Positions 51,566-61,728 of a DNA stretch of 64,000 bases are shown piece after piece (the first letter of the stretch is position 1; each line of letters starts with the position of its first letter). The DNA lies in contig JAFDXD010000120.1 of NCBI GenBank assembly GCA_018268135.1, positions 1 through 64,000 of the forward strand, given 5' to 3'. Below the pieces are notes generated by a model. It was not told the origin of the DNA. It saw only the letters and a program-made list of their open reading frames with translations, and made no database searches. A program made the position numbers and the translations under genes. The DNA is from Bacteroidota bacterium. Its GTDB lineage: Bacteria > Bacteroidota > Bacteroidia > Chitinophagales > Chitinophagaceae.

Positions 51566-52639
51566 ATGAAGCTTAGGGTATCATTTTGCTCATTATTTAT
51601 ATTACTTGCCCTATCGTCCTTTTCTCAAACTTTTAGAGGGCAATGGAAAGGCATGTTTGACGACAGAAGCGTGTCTTCTCTGGGATTTGGAGGATCTGAG
51701 TGCGAATATGTACTTGACCTGGAAACAAGCGGCACCAAAGTTTCGGGATACTCTTACACTTATTTTACTGATGGGGGTAAAAAATATTACACCATTTGTA
51801 AACTGGAGGGATTTTTTGACAAAAGAAAAAAATATATTGAAGTAAAAGAAACAGAAAGAACTAAAACAAATGTACCTGAAAATATCAGGAATTGTTTTCA
51901 GATTCATCGCCTGAGTTATTCAAAAGCAGAAGGCGTGGAAACTCTAAAAGGAAGCTGGATACCCGTGCCGGACCAATTGGGAAGTTGTGGATATGGAGTA
52001 ACCACCCTAACTCGTCGAAATTTAAAATCTGTGTTCCCAAATTTTAAAAATAAAATTGCCAAAGCCCCTGCAATAAAACATAAGCCGGCTCCTTCCCCTA
52101 TTGCCAAAGCAGTTCCATTACAAATAAAGCCCGCTACCCCAAAAACTGCCACTGCACCCGTTACTAAAAAAAATACAGCACCCGTTGCAAAAAATAATAA
52201 TTACTTAAAACCAAGTATTGAAGGAATTTCAAAACAGGAAACTGCCGAAAAACCTATCACCGACAAAACAATTGCACCATTCTTACCATTTGAAAAAAGA
52301 AACAACACCTTATTAAAAACTATCGAAGTAGAAAACGAAACTATAAAGGTAGATTTGTATGATAATGGTGAAGTTGATGGTGACAGCATTTCTTTATTTT
52401 ACAATGGCAAGCTTTTACTATCGCATAAACGGCTCTCTGAAAAAGCCATTACTTTGAATGTACCCGTACCCGAAGGAACCGGAATAAATGAATTGGTAAT
52501 GTATGCCGAAAACCTGGGTAGCATTCCACCAAATACTGCATTGATGGTGGTTACAGATGGTAAAAAGAGGTATGAAGTACGCATTACATCAGACTTACAA
52601 AAAAGTGGCACCATACGTTTTGTACATAAATCGCCTTAG
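51566..52639 (+). CDS. Secreted protein of unknown function with Pro/Lys-rich linker
   Basis: 357 residues. A signal peptide (1-20, ending SSFSQ) is followed by a compact beta-rich domain (about 22-155, TFRGQWKGMFDD...ECEYVLDLETSGTKVSGYSYTYF) that resembles a lipocalin-like fold only by pattern. A low-complexity linker (about 160-230) rich in Ala, Pro, Lys and Thr follows. The C-terminal domain (about 245-357, IKVDLYDNGEVDGDSISLFYNGKLLLSHKRL) recurs in Bacteroidota secreted proteins of unknown role. It is convergent with the TonB receptor gene, with 26 bp between stops. Confidence 0.75.
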   Translation: MKLRVSFCSLFILLALSSFSQTFRGQWKGMFDDRSVSSLGFGGSECEYVLDLETSGTKVSGYSYTYFTDGGKKYYTICKLEGFFDKRKKYIEVKETERTKTNVPENIRNCFQIHRLSYSKAEGVETLKGSWIPVPDQLGSCGYGVTTLTRRNLKSVFPNFKNKIAKAPAIKHKPAPSPIAKAVPLQIKPATPKTATAPVTKKNTAPVAKNNNYLKPSIEGISKQETAEKPITDKTIAPFLPFEKRNNTLLKTIEVENETIKVDLYDNGEVDGDSISLFYNGKLLLSHKRLSEKAITLNVPVPEGTGINELVMYAENLGSIPPNTALMVVTDGKKRYEVRITSDLQKSGTIRFVHKSP

Positions 52640-52665
52640 CACTTTCAACTGATTCCACTTCTGCA

Positions 52666-55017
52666 CTAGAATTTAAAATTCCAGGTAACTGCCGGAATTA
52701 TTGGAAACAACGACACTTGCTTTGCCTGTACTCTCAATGAGCCATCATTAAGACTGCCCGATTGGTCAAAATAAATGAAGTAAGGGTTTTTGCGGCTGTA
52801 CACATTGTAAATACTAAATACCCATTCCGTTTGCAATTTTCTGTTTTCATTGCGCTTTGGTGAAAAAGTAGCGGCAATATCTACCCTATGGTATGCCGGC
52901 AACCGGTATTGATTTATTTGGCTATACTCCTGAGACAATACTCCACCCACTATATAAAACCGCTCAGGAAGTGTGGCTGCATTGCCGGTGCCATATACAA
53001 AAGTTCCGCTTAGTTTCCACCGGTTATTTAAGTGGTACATGCCAACAATTGTTATATCATTTCGCCTGTCATACTTTGCAGGAAATTTATTGCCATCATT
53101 CAAAGCTGCAAATTTGCGCCATGTCCAGCTTAAAGTATAACCTATCCACCCGGTAAATTTTCCTTTTACTTTATTTACAAATAATTCAGATCCATAGCTC
53201 CAGCCTTTGCCAAATGTAAAATCATTTTCAGTATCACTTAATGTATTGGGAACATATCCTTCACGGTATTCTATCTGATTTTGCATAGATTTATAATACA
53301 GTTCGAGTGAAGTTTCGTAGGTATTATTTTTAAAATTTTTAAACAAACCTGCAGCATAAAGCCAGCTAATCTGAGGTTTTACTTTATAAGTGCTAGGCAC
53401 CCACAGGTCGGTGGGAAGTGTGGTACCCGAATTGCTTACAAGATGTATGTACTGAAGATTTCGGGTAACGGATGCTTTAACAGAAGTAGCTTCGTTTATG
53501 GTGTACCGTAAGGTAAATCTTGGCTCCAGTCCACCATAAGTTTTTACCTGCTGCCCGTTTTTATACACTACACTATCAATTCTGTTGCCGTTGGCATCGG
53601 TAATATATTTTTTATATTGACCAATCTGTTCAAATAAACTATAACGCAACCCTGCATTTGCCTGCCATTTTGGGCTTATCTCCCAATCATCCTGAATGTA
53701 TGCTGCAGCTTCATGAGCATGTTTAACCTGTGCATTTTGAGGGCTAAATACTACAGAATCCTGACGGCCGGTAAGCAGGCTGGGTGTAAACCTGTGGTAA
53801 GTATATACAAATCCAAATTTTACTTTGTTTTTATCAAATTTATACCAATCATAATCCTGCTTTATGCTGATATCCCTAATGCCGGATACAAGTTTTAAAT
53901 CGAAATTATTTTGTAAAGCATTAAAAGTAAAATTGTAATTATTAAAAACCAGGGTTGTATTGGTAAATAACTTATTTGTAAAAATATGATTCCACCTCAA
54001 AGTGCCTGTAGCATTTCCCCAGGGAATTTTTACTTTGAGGCTTTGCCTGTTGTTGGCAAAATCAAATACATCCCTGCCAAAATAGCCACTCAAATAAACC
54101 CTGTCACGGGAAGAAAATTGATAATTAGCTTTAGCATTTAAATCGTAAAAATAATAGCCGGAGCCCTGAAACTGGCTGCTCTTGCTAATAAATGGCTTAA
54201 CCAATGCATCGATATAGGTGCGCCTTGCAGAAATTATATAAGAAGCTTTATCTTTTTTTATGGGGCCCTGTATTGAAAATCTGGATGCTATTAATCCTAT
54301 TCCACCTTCAATTTCCGTTTTTTGATTGTTACCTTCTTTCATAGAAACATCCAGTACGCTTGAGAGGCGGCCACCATACTGTGCAGGCATTCCTCCTTTA
54401 ATGAGAGATACATTTTTTATAGCATCTGCATTAAATATTGAAAAAAAGCCAAATAAATGACCGGTATTGTACACAACCGCATCATCCAACATAATTAAAT
54501 TCTGATCGGGGCCGCCACCTCTTACATAAATACCTGCACTGCCTTCCCCGGCATTTCGAACCCCCGGAAGCAATTGCACAACCTTTAATAAATCTACTTC
54601 GCCCAAAAATGCAGGGACGGATTTTATTTGCTCAATGGGCAGGCTAACCTTGCCCATCTGGGCTGTTTTAATATTATTATATCTTTTATTTGCCGTTACA
54701 ACTACGGCATCAGATAAGGCTACACCGCTTTCCATAAAAATATTCAATACCGTATCATGGCTCAGCATAATATTAACCTGCTTAGGTTTATAGCCTACAT
54801 GGGTGCATATAATTTTGAATGATTTTTTTGAAATTGTAAGTGAATAGAAGCCATATTGATTTGAGCTTATCCCTCTTCCAATATTTGTAGAAATGCTGGC
54901 GCCAATAATTGTTTCGCCGGTAGCAGCATCTTTTACATAACCGCTAATGGTAAAATTTTGAGCATACAAACCCACACAAATGAATTGCAGTAGTAATATT
55001 ATCAAATACCTTTTCAT
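52666..55017 (-). CDS. TonB-dependent outer-membrane receptor
   Basis: 783 residues. A signal peptide (about 1-19) precedes a carboxypeptidase-regulatory-like domain (about 22-100, FTISGYVKDAATGETIIGASI), the plug (GEVDLLKVVQLLPGVRNAGEGSAGIYVRGGGPDQNLIMLDDAVVYN) and a barrel ending in NFKF. It imports an unknown ligand across the outer membrane by TonB. The preceding gene on the same strand encodes a DUF3347 protein 29 bp upstream. DUF3347 proteins often occur near metal-handling genes, so a metal or metal-chelate is one possibility. Confidence 0.92.
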   Translation of the reverse strand: MKRYLIILLLQFICVGLYAQNFTISGYVKDAATGETIIGASISTNIGRGISSNQYGFYSLTISKKSFKIICTHVGYKPKQVNIMLSHDTVLNIFMESGVALSDAVVVTANKRYNNIKTAQMGKVSLPIEQIKSVPAFLGEVDLLKVVQLLPGVRNAGEGSAGIYVRGGGPDQNLIMLDDAVVYNTGHLFGFFSIFNADAIKNVSLIKGGMPAQYGGRLSSVLDVSMKEGNNQKTEIEGGIGLIASRFSIQGPIKKDKASYIISARRTYIDALVKPFISKSSQFQGSGYYFYDLNAKANYQFSSRDRVYLSGYFGRDVFDFANNRQSLKVKIPWGNATGTLRWNHIFTNKLFTNTTLVFNNYNFTFNALQNNFDLKLVSGIRDISIKQDYDWYKFDKNKVKFGFVYTYHRFTPSLLTGRQDSVVFSPQNAQVKHAHEAAAYIQDDWEISPKWQANAGLRYSLFEQIGQYKKYITDANGNRIDSVVYKNGQQVKTYGGLEPRFTLRYTINEATSVKASVTRNLQYIHLVSNSGTTLPTDLWVPSTYKVKPQISWLYAAGLFKNFKNNTYETSLELYYKSMQNQIEYREGYVPNTLSDTENDFTFGKGWSYGSELFVNKVKGKFTGWIGYTLSWTWRKFAALNDGNKFPAKYDRRNDITIVGMYHLNNRWKLSGTFVYGTGNAATLPERFYIVGGVLSQEYSQINQYRLPAYHRVDIAATFSPKRNENRKLQTEWVFSIYNVYSRKNPYFIYFDQSGSLNDGSLRVQAKQVSLFPIIPAVTWNFKF

Positions 55018-55046
55018 TTGTAAAAGATGGTTAGCAGGTACATTAA

Positions 55047-55661
55047 CTATTTAGCTTCTATTGAATCTTTTATTTCTCCGCAGCCTAACATACCGGCATG
55101 GTATTTTGGGTGCTTTTTTCCGAGGTACGGGTTTATTATTTCTGCGCTACTGCTTATCCAATTGGCAGGAATACTATCACTAAAAGCCATTGGGCAATTA
55201 TCAAGATAAAGCTTGGGGCCTTCATATTTTATAGCAATAAAAAAAGTAGGATACATTACATCAGTAAGGCTGCTAAAATCTCTACGCATTTCAGTAATAT
55301 CTGTTTGCTTCTGCAGCGATTCTGCATTAGATTTTATATCTCCAATGGTAGCCATTACAGTTTCAAAAACAAGCGAAGTGTCTTTTTTCAATTCTATGGT
55401 ATCTACCTGGTTGAGCGAAGTTAAAAAAGCAGAAACTTTTGATTTTACAGCGGCAGTATCAGCTTCTACAAATGCATCTTTTAATTCCAGGTAATTAGCA
55501 ACCACATTGTTAATGGTTTTGTTAAATGAGTCCGAATGCTTTTTTACCAGCATGGGCGCTGGTTTGGGCTCCTGAGGCCCCGATGATTTGGAACGAAGCT
55601 TAAACCAATAAAAACTAAAAGCCGCTAAAAGCACAACAATTAAAAGGATAATTTTTTTCAT
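55047..55661 (-). CDS. DUF3347-containing secreted protein
   Basis: 204 residues. The N-terminal hydrophobic segment (about 1-16) is a signal anchor or signal peptide. Residues about 40-190 match DUF3347: NVVANYLELKDAFVEADTAAVKSKVSAFL and the C-terminal YLDNCPMAF...WISSSAEIINPYLGKKHPKYHAGMLGCGEI, with two conserved Cys plus His and Met that could bind a metal such as copper. It precedes the TonB receptor gene by 29 bp and is probably in one operon with it. Function unproven. Confidence 0.85.
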   Translation of the reverse strand: MKKIILLIVVLLAAFSFYWFKLRSKSSGPQEPKPAPMLVKKHSDSFNKTINNVVANYLELKDAFVEADTAAVKSKVSAFLTSLNQVDTIELKKDTSLVFETVMATIGDIKSNAESLQKQTDITEMRRDFSSLTDVMYPTFFIAIKYEGPKLYLDNCPMAFSDSIPANWISSSAEIINPYLGKKHPKYHAGMLGCGEIKDSIEAK

Positions 55662-55879
55662 GTTTTCAGAAAAGTTTTAGGTGCAAATTTACTGCTTAGT
55701 AACCATTCTCCGTGTAACTGCATTGCTTTATTAAATTCTTTTGCAAAAAATTAAGTTGGTAGAAACTTAGGCATCTAATGAATGAAAGAGCAATTTGTAA
55801 ACATGTTTCCCCATAAATGAAAACATTTAATCTGAAAATAAGTTTAGCATTTCAATTACTTTTGCAAAAAAATTAAAGT

Positions 55880-57817
55880 ATGTTATTAGGTTTACAAAAT
55901 GTAACCTTTGAGTTTGGCGCCAGAACGATTGTAGAAGATGCAACCTGGCATATACAACCCAATGAGCGCATTGGGCTGATTGGATATAATGGTACCGGTA
56001 AATCAACCCTGCTAAAAGTACTTACCGGGCAATACTCCCCTGCAAAAGGAAGTGTAGAAAAAGGCAGGGAAACCAGCATTGGATTTTTGCACCAGGATTT
56101 ATTAGGATTTGATACCGAAGACTCCATCTTAGAAGTGGCATTGGGTGCTTTTGAAAGAGTAAAGCAATTGGAAAAAGAAATGGAAGAAGTAGGTAAAGAA
56201 TTAGAGAAAACAGGCGATGAAGGGCTTGCCAATAAATATGCAGATTTATTGCATGAGATGGATGTATTAGATGGCTATAGCATTCATCATAAAACCGAGG
56301 AAATACTACAGGGGCTTGGATTTAGCAATGCAGATTTACATAAACCCTATAAAAATTTTAGTGGTGGTTGGCGTATGCGTGTGCTGCTTGCTAAAATGAT
56401 ATTGCAGCATCCCGATGTATTATTGATGGATGAGCCTACTAACCACCTTGACCTTCCAAGCATTGAGTGGCTTGAAAAATATTTGCAACATTACCAGGGC
56501 GCAGTAGTAATTGTATCGCACGACCGTTTTTTCTTAGACAGAATGGTAACTAAAATTGTAGAGCTTTACCAGCAGGAGCTACATTTTTATACGGGCAATT
56601 ACTCTTATTACGAAACAGAAAAAGCCCTCAGGATAGATATGCAGAAGAAGGCTTATGATAACCAGCAGGATTACATTCGCCAGCAGGAGAGATTTGTAGA
56701 GCGCTTTAAAGCCAAAGCCAGCAAAGCTGCACAGGCACAGAGTATTGTAAAAAGGTTAGATAAATTAGAACGCATTGAAGATGTAAACCTGGAGCGCCCC
56801 AATATGAAAATTAATTTTGCGGTAGAAAAACAGCCCGGCAAAATTATTTGTACGCTCAAGCATGTTAGCAAAAGCTTTAAAGATGTACAAATAGTAGAAA
56901 ATACAGGTGCTGAAATAGACCGTGGAGATAAAATTGCATTGATAGGCGCAAATGGAAAGGGAAAATCTACCATGCTTAGAATCATTGCCGGTACAGAGCC
57001 TTTTGAAGGCCAAAGAGAATGGGGGCACAATGTAATAGAATCATTTTATGCCCAGCACCAGTTAGAAGCATTGAATATGAATAATGATGTGCTGGAAGAA
57101 TTAAAAGATGCAGGCAGCGGAAAAAACGATCTCGAACTTAGAAGCCTATTAGGCGCCTTCCTCTTTAGCGGAGATGCAGTAGAAAAGAAAATAAAAGTAT
57201 TGAGCGGTGGCGAAAAAGCAAGGGTAGCATTAGCCAAAACCATAGCAAGCAAGGCCAACTTCTTAATGCTGGATGAACCTACAAACCATTTGGATATACA
57301 CTCTGTAGATTTGCTTGTAGAGGCTCTTAACAAATATGAAGGCAGCCTAATTTTAGTAAGTCACGACCGATATTTTATTAGCCGGCTTGCCAATAAAATC
57401 TGGGAAATTGAAGATCACAAAATAAGAGAGTTTAAAGGCACCTATGCCGAATGGGAAAGCTGGAAAGAACGCAGGGCAAAAGATGCTGCCGAAATTATTA
57501 AAAATGAAAAAGCTAATTTAAAAAATGAAAAACCAGCAGCAACACCCGAAAAAAGCCAGCAAACCAATCCTGCAAAAAACAACCAGAGCAAAGAATTGCA
57601 AAAAATAAAAAACCAGTTCAGGCAACTGGAAGAAAAACTAGTAGTGTTAAATAAAACCAAGAACGAATTAGAAAACAGCATGGCGCTACCGGAAATATAT
57701 AACGATAAAAATAAATTTATTGCTGCAGAAAAAGAATATCAAAAAGCCACAGCAGCGCTCCTTGAAGCCAATAAAACCTACGAGCAGCTATTTGAACAAA
57801 TAATTGAGTTGGAATAG
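55880..57817 (+). CDS. ABC-F family ATPase
   Basis: 645 residues with two ABC domains and no membrane segments. Domain 1 has Walker A GYNGTGKST (35-43), signature NFSGGWRMR and Walker B DVLLMDEPTNHLD. Domain 2 has GANGKGKST, LSGGEKARVAL and NFLMLDEPTNHLD. The interdomain linker is rich in Lys/Arg/Gln (DMQKKAYDNQQDYIRQQERFVERFKAKASKAAQAQS), and a C-terminal coiled coil (about 565-645) follows, as in Uup. ABC-F proteins act on ribosomes or DNA repair. Whether this is a Uup-like or an antibiotic-resistance ABC-F is not clear from the sequence. Confidence 0.92.
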   Translation: MLLGLQNVTFEFGARTIVEDATWHIQPNERIGLIGYNGTGKSTLLKVLTGQYSPAKGSVEKGRETSIGFLHQDLLGFDTEDSILEVALGAFERVKQLEKEMEEVGKELEKTGDEGLANKYADLLHEMDVLDGYSIHHKTEEILQGLGFSNADLHKPYKNFSGGWRMRVLLAKMILQHPDVLLMDEPTNHLDLPSIEWLEKYLQHYQGAVVIVSHDRFFLDRMVTKIVELYQQELHFYTGNYSYYETEKALRIDMQKKAYDNQQDYIRQQERFVERFKAKASKAAQAQSIVKRLDKLERIEDVNLERPNMKINFAVEKQPGKIICTLKHVSKSFKDVQIVENTGAEIDRGDKIALIGANGKGKSTMLRIIAGTEPFEGQREWGHNVIESFYAQHQLEALNMNNDVLEELKDAGSGKNDLELRSLLGAFLFSGDAVEKKIKVLSGGEKARVALAKTIASKANFLMLDEPTNHLDIHSVDLLVEALNKYEGSLILVSHDRYFISRLANKIWEIEDHKIREFKGTYAEWESWKERRAKDAAEIIKNEKANLKNEKPAATPEKSQQTNPAKNNQSKELQKIKNQFRQLEEKLVVLNKTKNELENSMALPEIYNDKNKFIAAEKEYQKATAALLEANKTYEQLFEQIIELE

Positions 57818-57942
57818 GGCTTAACATACTCTTTTATAAGCATTTGTTATTGTTCTGTGAAAACGTTTTTATGGTATTAACTTTGGGTATATTAGATTGT
57901 CTTATTTACAAATAATACAATTCATTCTAAAACTTAAAGTCA

Positions 57943-58980
57943 ATGAAAAATAATTTAAGCTCCCCAAAAAACTACTTTTATGTAGTTTTAGCTGCTTTCG
58001 GCGCTTTGCTTTCTGTTCAAAGTTTTGCACAAGGTCATGGCGGTTTCAAAGATGGTGGAGGCAAACACGAAAGAAGTTACTCCCCTGGAAATTTTGACGG
58101 AGGGCATAACGGAAATTATGCTGCCAGCCGTACTATAAATGACAATCGCAGTTTTCATCAAAATTCAAATAGAAACTATGAGGTGCAGCGCCCTCCAAGA
58201 ATGGAACAACGCAATTACAAGCCTGCTCATGTATTACAAAACGATAACCGGGCTACTACAACCATACAAAATAACAAACCCGCTCCTGTACCACAGGCCA
58301 ATAGGCCCATACAGAACAATAACACAGCAGCTATTGTAAACAATAATAATGCTAACAACCAAAGGCCCAATCGTAAAATTGTAAATAACGATAACACATC
58401 TTACACAAAAAACACTACCATCAATAAAACAAATATTTACAATAAAACGGTAAACAATTACACTTACGGTAAACAGGTATCTTTTAACAATTACCGCCCT
58501 GTGTATAATGCCTATAACCCAAGTTGGAGGTACAACCACTATTATTTCCCAAGGGTTAATACTATTATAGATGTATTTCCTTACGGATATACTTCACTAA
58601 ATTACGGAGGCTATGGATACCGGTATTACAATGGTATTTATTACCGCCCATACCTTAGCTCTTACATTGTATGTACTCCGCCTTTCGGAATTTTTATCAA
58701 TACATTGCCATTTGGTTACAGAAGAATTTATGTAAATGATTACCCTTATTATTATTACAATGGTACTTATTACGATGAAACTTCTACCAATAATTACAAA
58801 GTAGTACAACCCCCATTAGGCGCAGTAGTAGAGAGCATTCCTGAAGGGTACGAAACCCTCACCATCGATGGCGAAACATTTTACAAAGTAGATGGCGTAC
58901 AATACAAACCCGTAGTGCAGGACAATGGTGAAATATGGTATCAGGTTATAAAAGTAGATGGCGTGCAAAGCAATAATTAA
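57943..58980 (+). CDS. DUF6515 family secreted protein
   Basis: 345 residues. A signal peptide (about 1-29, ending SFAQ) is followed by a Gly/His/Asn-rich stretch (about 30-190), where Asn tracts such as NNNNANN suggest disorder. A Tyr-rich domain follows (about 190-345): GYGYRYYNGIYYRPY, PPFGIFINTLPFGYRRIY, YYYYNGTYY and PPLGAVVESIPEGYETLTIDGETFYKVDGVQYKPV. The repeated YxYYxGxYY and PP-G-x-x-x-x-x-x-P-x-G-Y units identify DUF6515. Function unknown; an envelope role is plausible. Confidence 0.85.
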   Translation: MKNNLSSPKNYFYVVLAAFGALLSVQSFAQGHGGFKDGGGKHERSYSPGNFDGGHNGNYAASRTINDNRSFHQNSNRNYEVQRPPRMEQRNYKPAHVLQNDNRATTTIQNNKPAPVPQANRPIQNNNTAAIVNNNNANNQRPNRKIVNNDNTSYTKNTTINKTNIYNKTVNNYTYGKQVSFNNYRPVYNAYNPSWRYNHYYFPRVNTIIDVFPYGYTSLNYGGYGYRYYNGIYYRPYLSSYIVCTPPFGIFINTLPFGYRRIYVNDYPYYYYNGTYYDETSTNNYKVVQPPLGAVVESIPEGYETLTIDGETFYKVDGVQYKPVVQDNGEIWYQVIKVDGVQSNN

Positions 58981-59000
58981 AACTATACCTAACTTATAAA

Positions 59001-59033
59001 AAAAAGCCCAATTAAAAACTGGGCTTTTTTTTA
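59001..59033 (+). terminator. Bidirectional terminator after the DUF6515 gene
   Basis: AAAAAGCCCA pairs with TGGGCTTTTTTTT around a short loop, with an A-run on the left and a T-run on the right. It is 21 bp past the DUF6515 stop. The convergent topoisomerase gene ends at 59169, so the hairpin may serve it too. Confidence 0.9.
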
Positions 59034-59168
59034 TACATTCAAAAGGGCGTGCCAAAGGCCGGGCTATCCGTTACAAGTCCTCACGCCAACGCACAAACGC
59101 TATGCTTCGTTCCGGGCTTTCCACTTCTATCCCTCACGCAAAATGCAGTATGCAATTCTCCTTCAACC

Positions 59169-61697
59169 TTATTCAAACAGCTCCCCTTGTCCGCTTTTTT
59201 CCTCCTTTATCTCCCACTCCATCTCTACCGATTTGCTAAAATCAACCAGCTTGGTACCTATAGCTTTCCAGCCCATTACTTCCACTAGTTTATCTACTTT
59301 AAACTTAGCACTGCTTACCTGTTGCCCTCTTCCTGTTTGCACTTTCAGTATGGGATTAGGTTCGGTAGTTACGGTTTCTAAGCGGTTATCTTTACCTTCT
59401 TTTATAAAATAAAACCTGCTGTGCAAAGTAGTTGTTTCTATTTTAAAGCGTTTAATATTGTATTGCAGTTTATCCTGATCGAGGTACACAGCCGTTATTA
59501 TTTTATCAGCATCATACTTCTCTAACAACAATATTTTATCAGGCTCAAACCTTTGTGTCAGTTCCTGATCCACTATCTCATAATTACCATCTTCATAAAT
59601 TACCAGTATCCTGTCTTCTGCCTCAAACTTGCCGAGGTATTCTCCTTTTTCTTCTGTATTTAACCTGCCAAATTTATTATCAAACCAAAATTTCTTAGCA
59701 TCCAAAGTTGATTTTCCGGCTTCCTTAAACTTAACAGACTTAATTGGATACTTGGTAACCTGGTTGCCAATGCTTCCCCTGCCTTTTATTTCAAGTTCTT
59801 CAAAATAAAATTCAAGCTCTTTCTTCTTAGCGCTACAGTTGGGGCTCAAAATAATTTTTACTACTTCGGCCTCACCATTTGCATTGGAGGTAAAATAATG
59901 CACCCTGCTTTTTTCAGCACCCTTGGTAAGATCGTATTCTTTATCTCTTGTAACCCCTGTTACATTAAATCTTTTGGCATAACTAATCCCCGATTTACCA
60001 TCTACATAAATCATGTTGTAAGTGGTTCTGTCATCGCTCTTTAAAAACACTGCCACATGCAAAATATCTTTCCCTATAAAAATTTTATCTGCCACTCGTA
60101 CCACCTTCATCATGCCGCCCTTAGTAAATGCAATTACATCATCAAGCTCCGATACTTCCGTTATAAATTCGTCTTTCTTTAATCCTGTACCAATAAAACC
60201 ATCAGCATAGTTTGCATATAGTTTAATATTAGCAATCGCTACTGTTTTAGCCTGAATTACATCAAATTGTTTCACTTCAGTTTTTCTCTCACGCCCTTTT
60301 CCATATTTTTTCAGAAGGTTTTCAAAATAAGCTACAGCAAAATCTACCAGGTTGGCCAGGTCGTGTTTTACTTGTTTAATGTCTGCCTCCAGATTTTTAA
60401 TTTGATCATTTAGTTCATCAATGTCTAATTTATAAATTCTTCGTACAGGCTTTTCCGTAAGCTTAATGATGTCATCACGGGTAATATCCCTTTTCAGTAA
60501 TTTTTTAAAGGGGTTAAAAGCTTTATCAATAGACTCCAGTACTTTATCCCAGGTTTCATGCTTTTTTTCAAGCTCTTTATAAATTTTTTCTTCAAAAAAT
60601 ATTTTTTCCAGAGAAGTATAGTGCCATTTTTCCTGAAGCTCTGCCAGCTTTATTTCCAATTCTTTTTTTAGCAATTCCCGGGTATGGTCAGTAGCGGCTT
60701 TTAATAAATCCTGTACACTTAAAAATTGCGGCTTTTTATCAACAATTACGCAGGCATTGGGCGATATGCTTACTTCGCAATCAGTAAAGGCATAGAGTGC
60801 ATCAATAGTGATATCCGGTGATATGCCTGTAGCTAATTCCACAAAAATTTCTACATCGGCAGCAGTATGGTCGGTTACTTTTTTTATTTTTATTTTGCCC
60901 TGGTCATTAGCTTTTACAATGCTTTCCATCAGTTGGGTGGTAGTAACAGCAAAGGGAACGCTTTTGATGATCAGTGTTTTTTTATCCAGTTCTTCTATAA
61001 TTGCCCTTACCCTTATTTTGCCTCCACGTTTGCCTTCATTATAATTACTGGCATCCATGGTTCCCCCGGTTTGAAAATCGGGCAGTATTTCAAATTTTTT
61101 ACCTCTCAGGTATTTGATAGATGCTTCTATAAGCTCACAAAAATTATGAGGAAGTATTTTAGTAGCAAGGCCTACAGCAATACCTTCGGCGCCCTGTGCC
61201 AGCAATAATGGAAATTTCATGGGCAAGGTTACCGGCTCATTTTTGCGGCCATCGTAGCTCAATTGCCAGTGAGTGGTTTTAGCATTAAATGCCACGTCCA
61301 ATGCAAATTTACTCAGCCTAGCCTCAATGTACCGGGCTGCGGCTGCTTCATCGCCTGTACGCACATCGCCCCAGTTTCCCTGGGTTTCTATCAACAAATC
61401 TTTTTGGCCCATATTTACCAAAGCATCGCCAATACTGGCATCGCCATGCGGATGGTATTGCATACTTTGCCCAATAATATTTGCAACCTTATTAAAACGG
61501 CCATCATCCATTTCTTTCATTGCATGCAAAATGCGTCGCTGCACAGGTTTTAACCCATCTTCTATTGCAGGCACGGCCCGTTCTAATATTACATAACTGG
61601 CATAGTCTAAAAACCAGGTTTTGTATTGACCGCTTACTCCTGTATCACTATGTTTATATTCTTCTGTTTCTTTTTTTGCCATAATATTTTTTGCCAC
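59169..61697 (-). CDS. parC: DNA gyrase/topoisomerase IV subunit A, ParC-like
   Basis: 842 residues. The winged-helix/tower core shows ERAVPAIEDGLKPVQRRILHAM, the quinolone region YHPHGDASIGDALV and the catalytic Tyr Y123 in AARYIEARLSKF. A coiled coil (about 390-450) and a C-terminal beta-pinwheel region follow. The GyrA-box QRRGGRG-like motif that marks GyrA C-domains is not seen, so ParC is the better call, though Bacteroidota subunits are hard to split. An alternative ATG at codon 6 exists. parE is not adjacent in the window. Confidence 0.9.
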   Translation of the reverse strand: MAKNIMAKKETEEYKHSDTGVSGQYKTWFLDYASYVILERAVPAIEDGLKPVQRRILHAMKEMDDGRFNKVANIIGQSMQYHPHGDASIGDALVNMGQKDLLIETQGNWGDVRTGDEAAAARYIEARLSKFALDVAFNAKTTHWQLSYDGRKNEPVTLPMKFPLLLAQGAEGIAVGLATKILPHNFCELIEASIKYLRGKKFEILPDFQTGGTMDASNYNEGKRGGKIRVRAIIEELDKKTLIIKSVPFAVTTTQLMESIVKANDQGKIKIKKVTDHTAADVEIFVELATGISPDITIDALYAFTDCEVSISPNACVIVDKKPQFLSVQDLLKAATDHTRELLKKELEIKLAELQEKWHYTSLEKIFFEEKIYKELEKKHETWDKVLESIDKAFNPFKKLLKRDITRDDIIKLTEKPVRRIYKLDIDELNDQIKNLEADIKQVKHDLANLVDFAVAYFENLLKKYGKGRERKTEVKQFDVIQAKTVAIANIKLYANYADGFIGTGLKKDEFITEVSELDDVIAFTKGGMMKVVRVADKIFIGKDILHVAVFLKSDDRTTYNMIYVDGKSGISYAKRFNVTGVTRDKEYDLTKGAEKSRVHYFTSNANGEAEVVKIILSPNCSAKKKELEFYFEELEIKGRGSIGNQVTKYPIKSVKFKEAGKSTLDAKKFWFDNKFGRLNTEEKGEYLGKFEAEDRILVIYEDGNYEIVDQELTQRFEPDKILLLEKYDADKIITAVYLDQDKLQYNIKRFKIETTTLHSRFYFIKEGKDNRLETVTTEPNPILKVQTGRGQQVSSAKFKVDKLVEVMGWKAIGTKLVDFSKSVEMEWEIKEEKSGQGELFE

Positions 61698-61728
61698 AGG
61701 GCATGGTGTGGCTAAGTATTTATTTTAA

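Noticed and set aside
57943..58450. Asn/His-rich repeats in the DUF6515 gene as a possible tandem repeat array
   Set aside because: The composition is biased, but no regular period is visible; it is best seen as a disordered protein segment.
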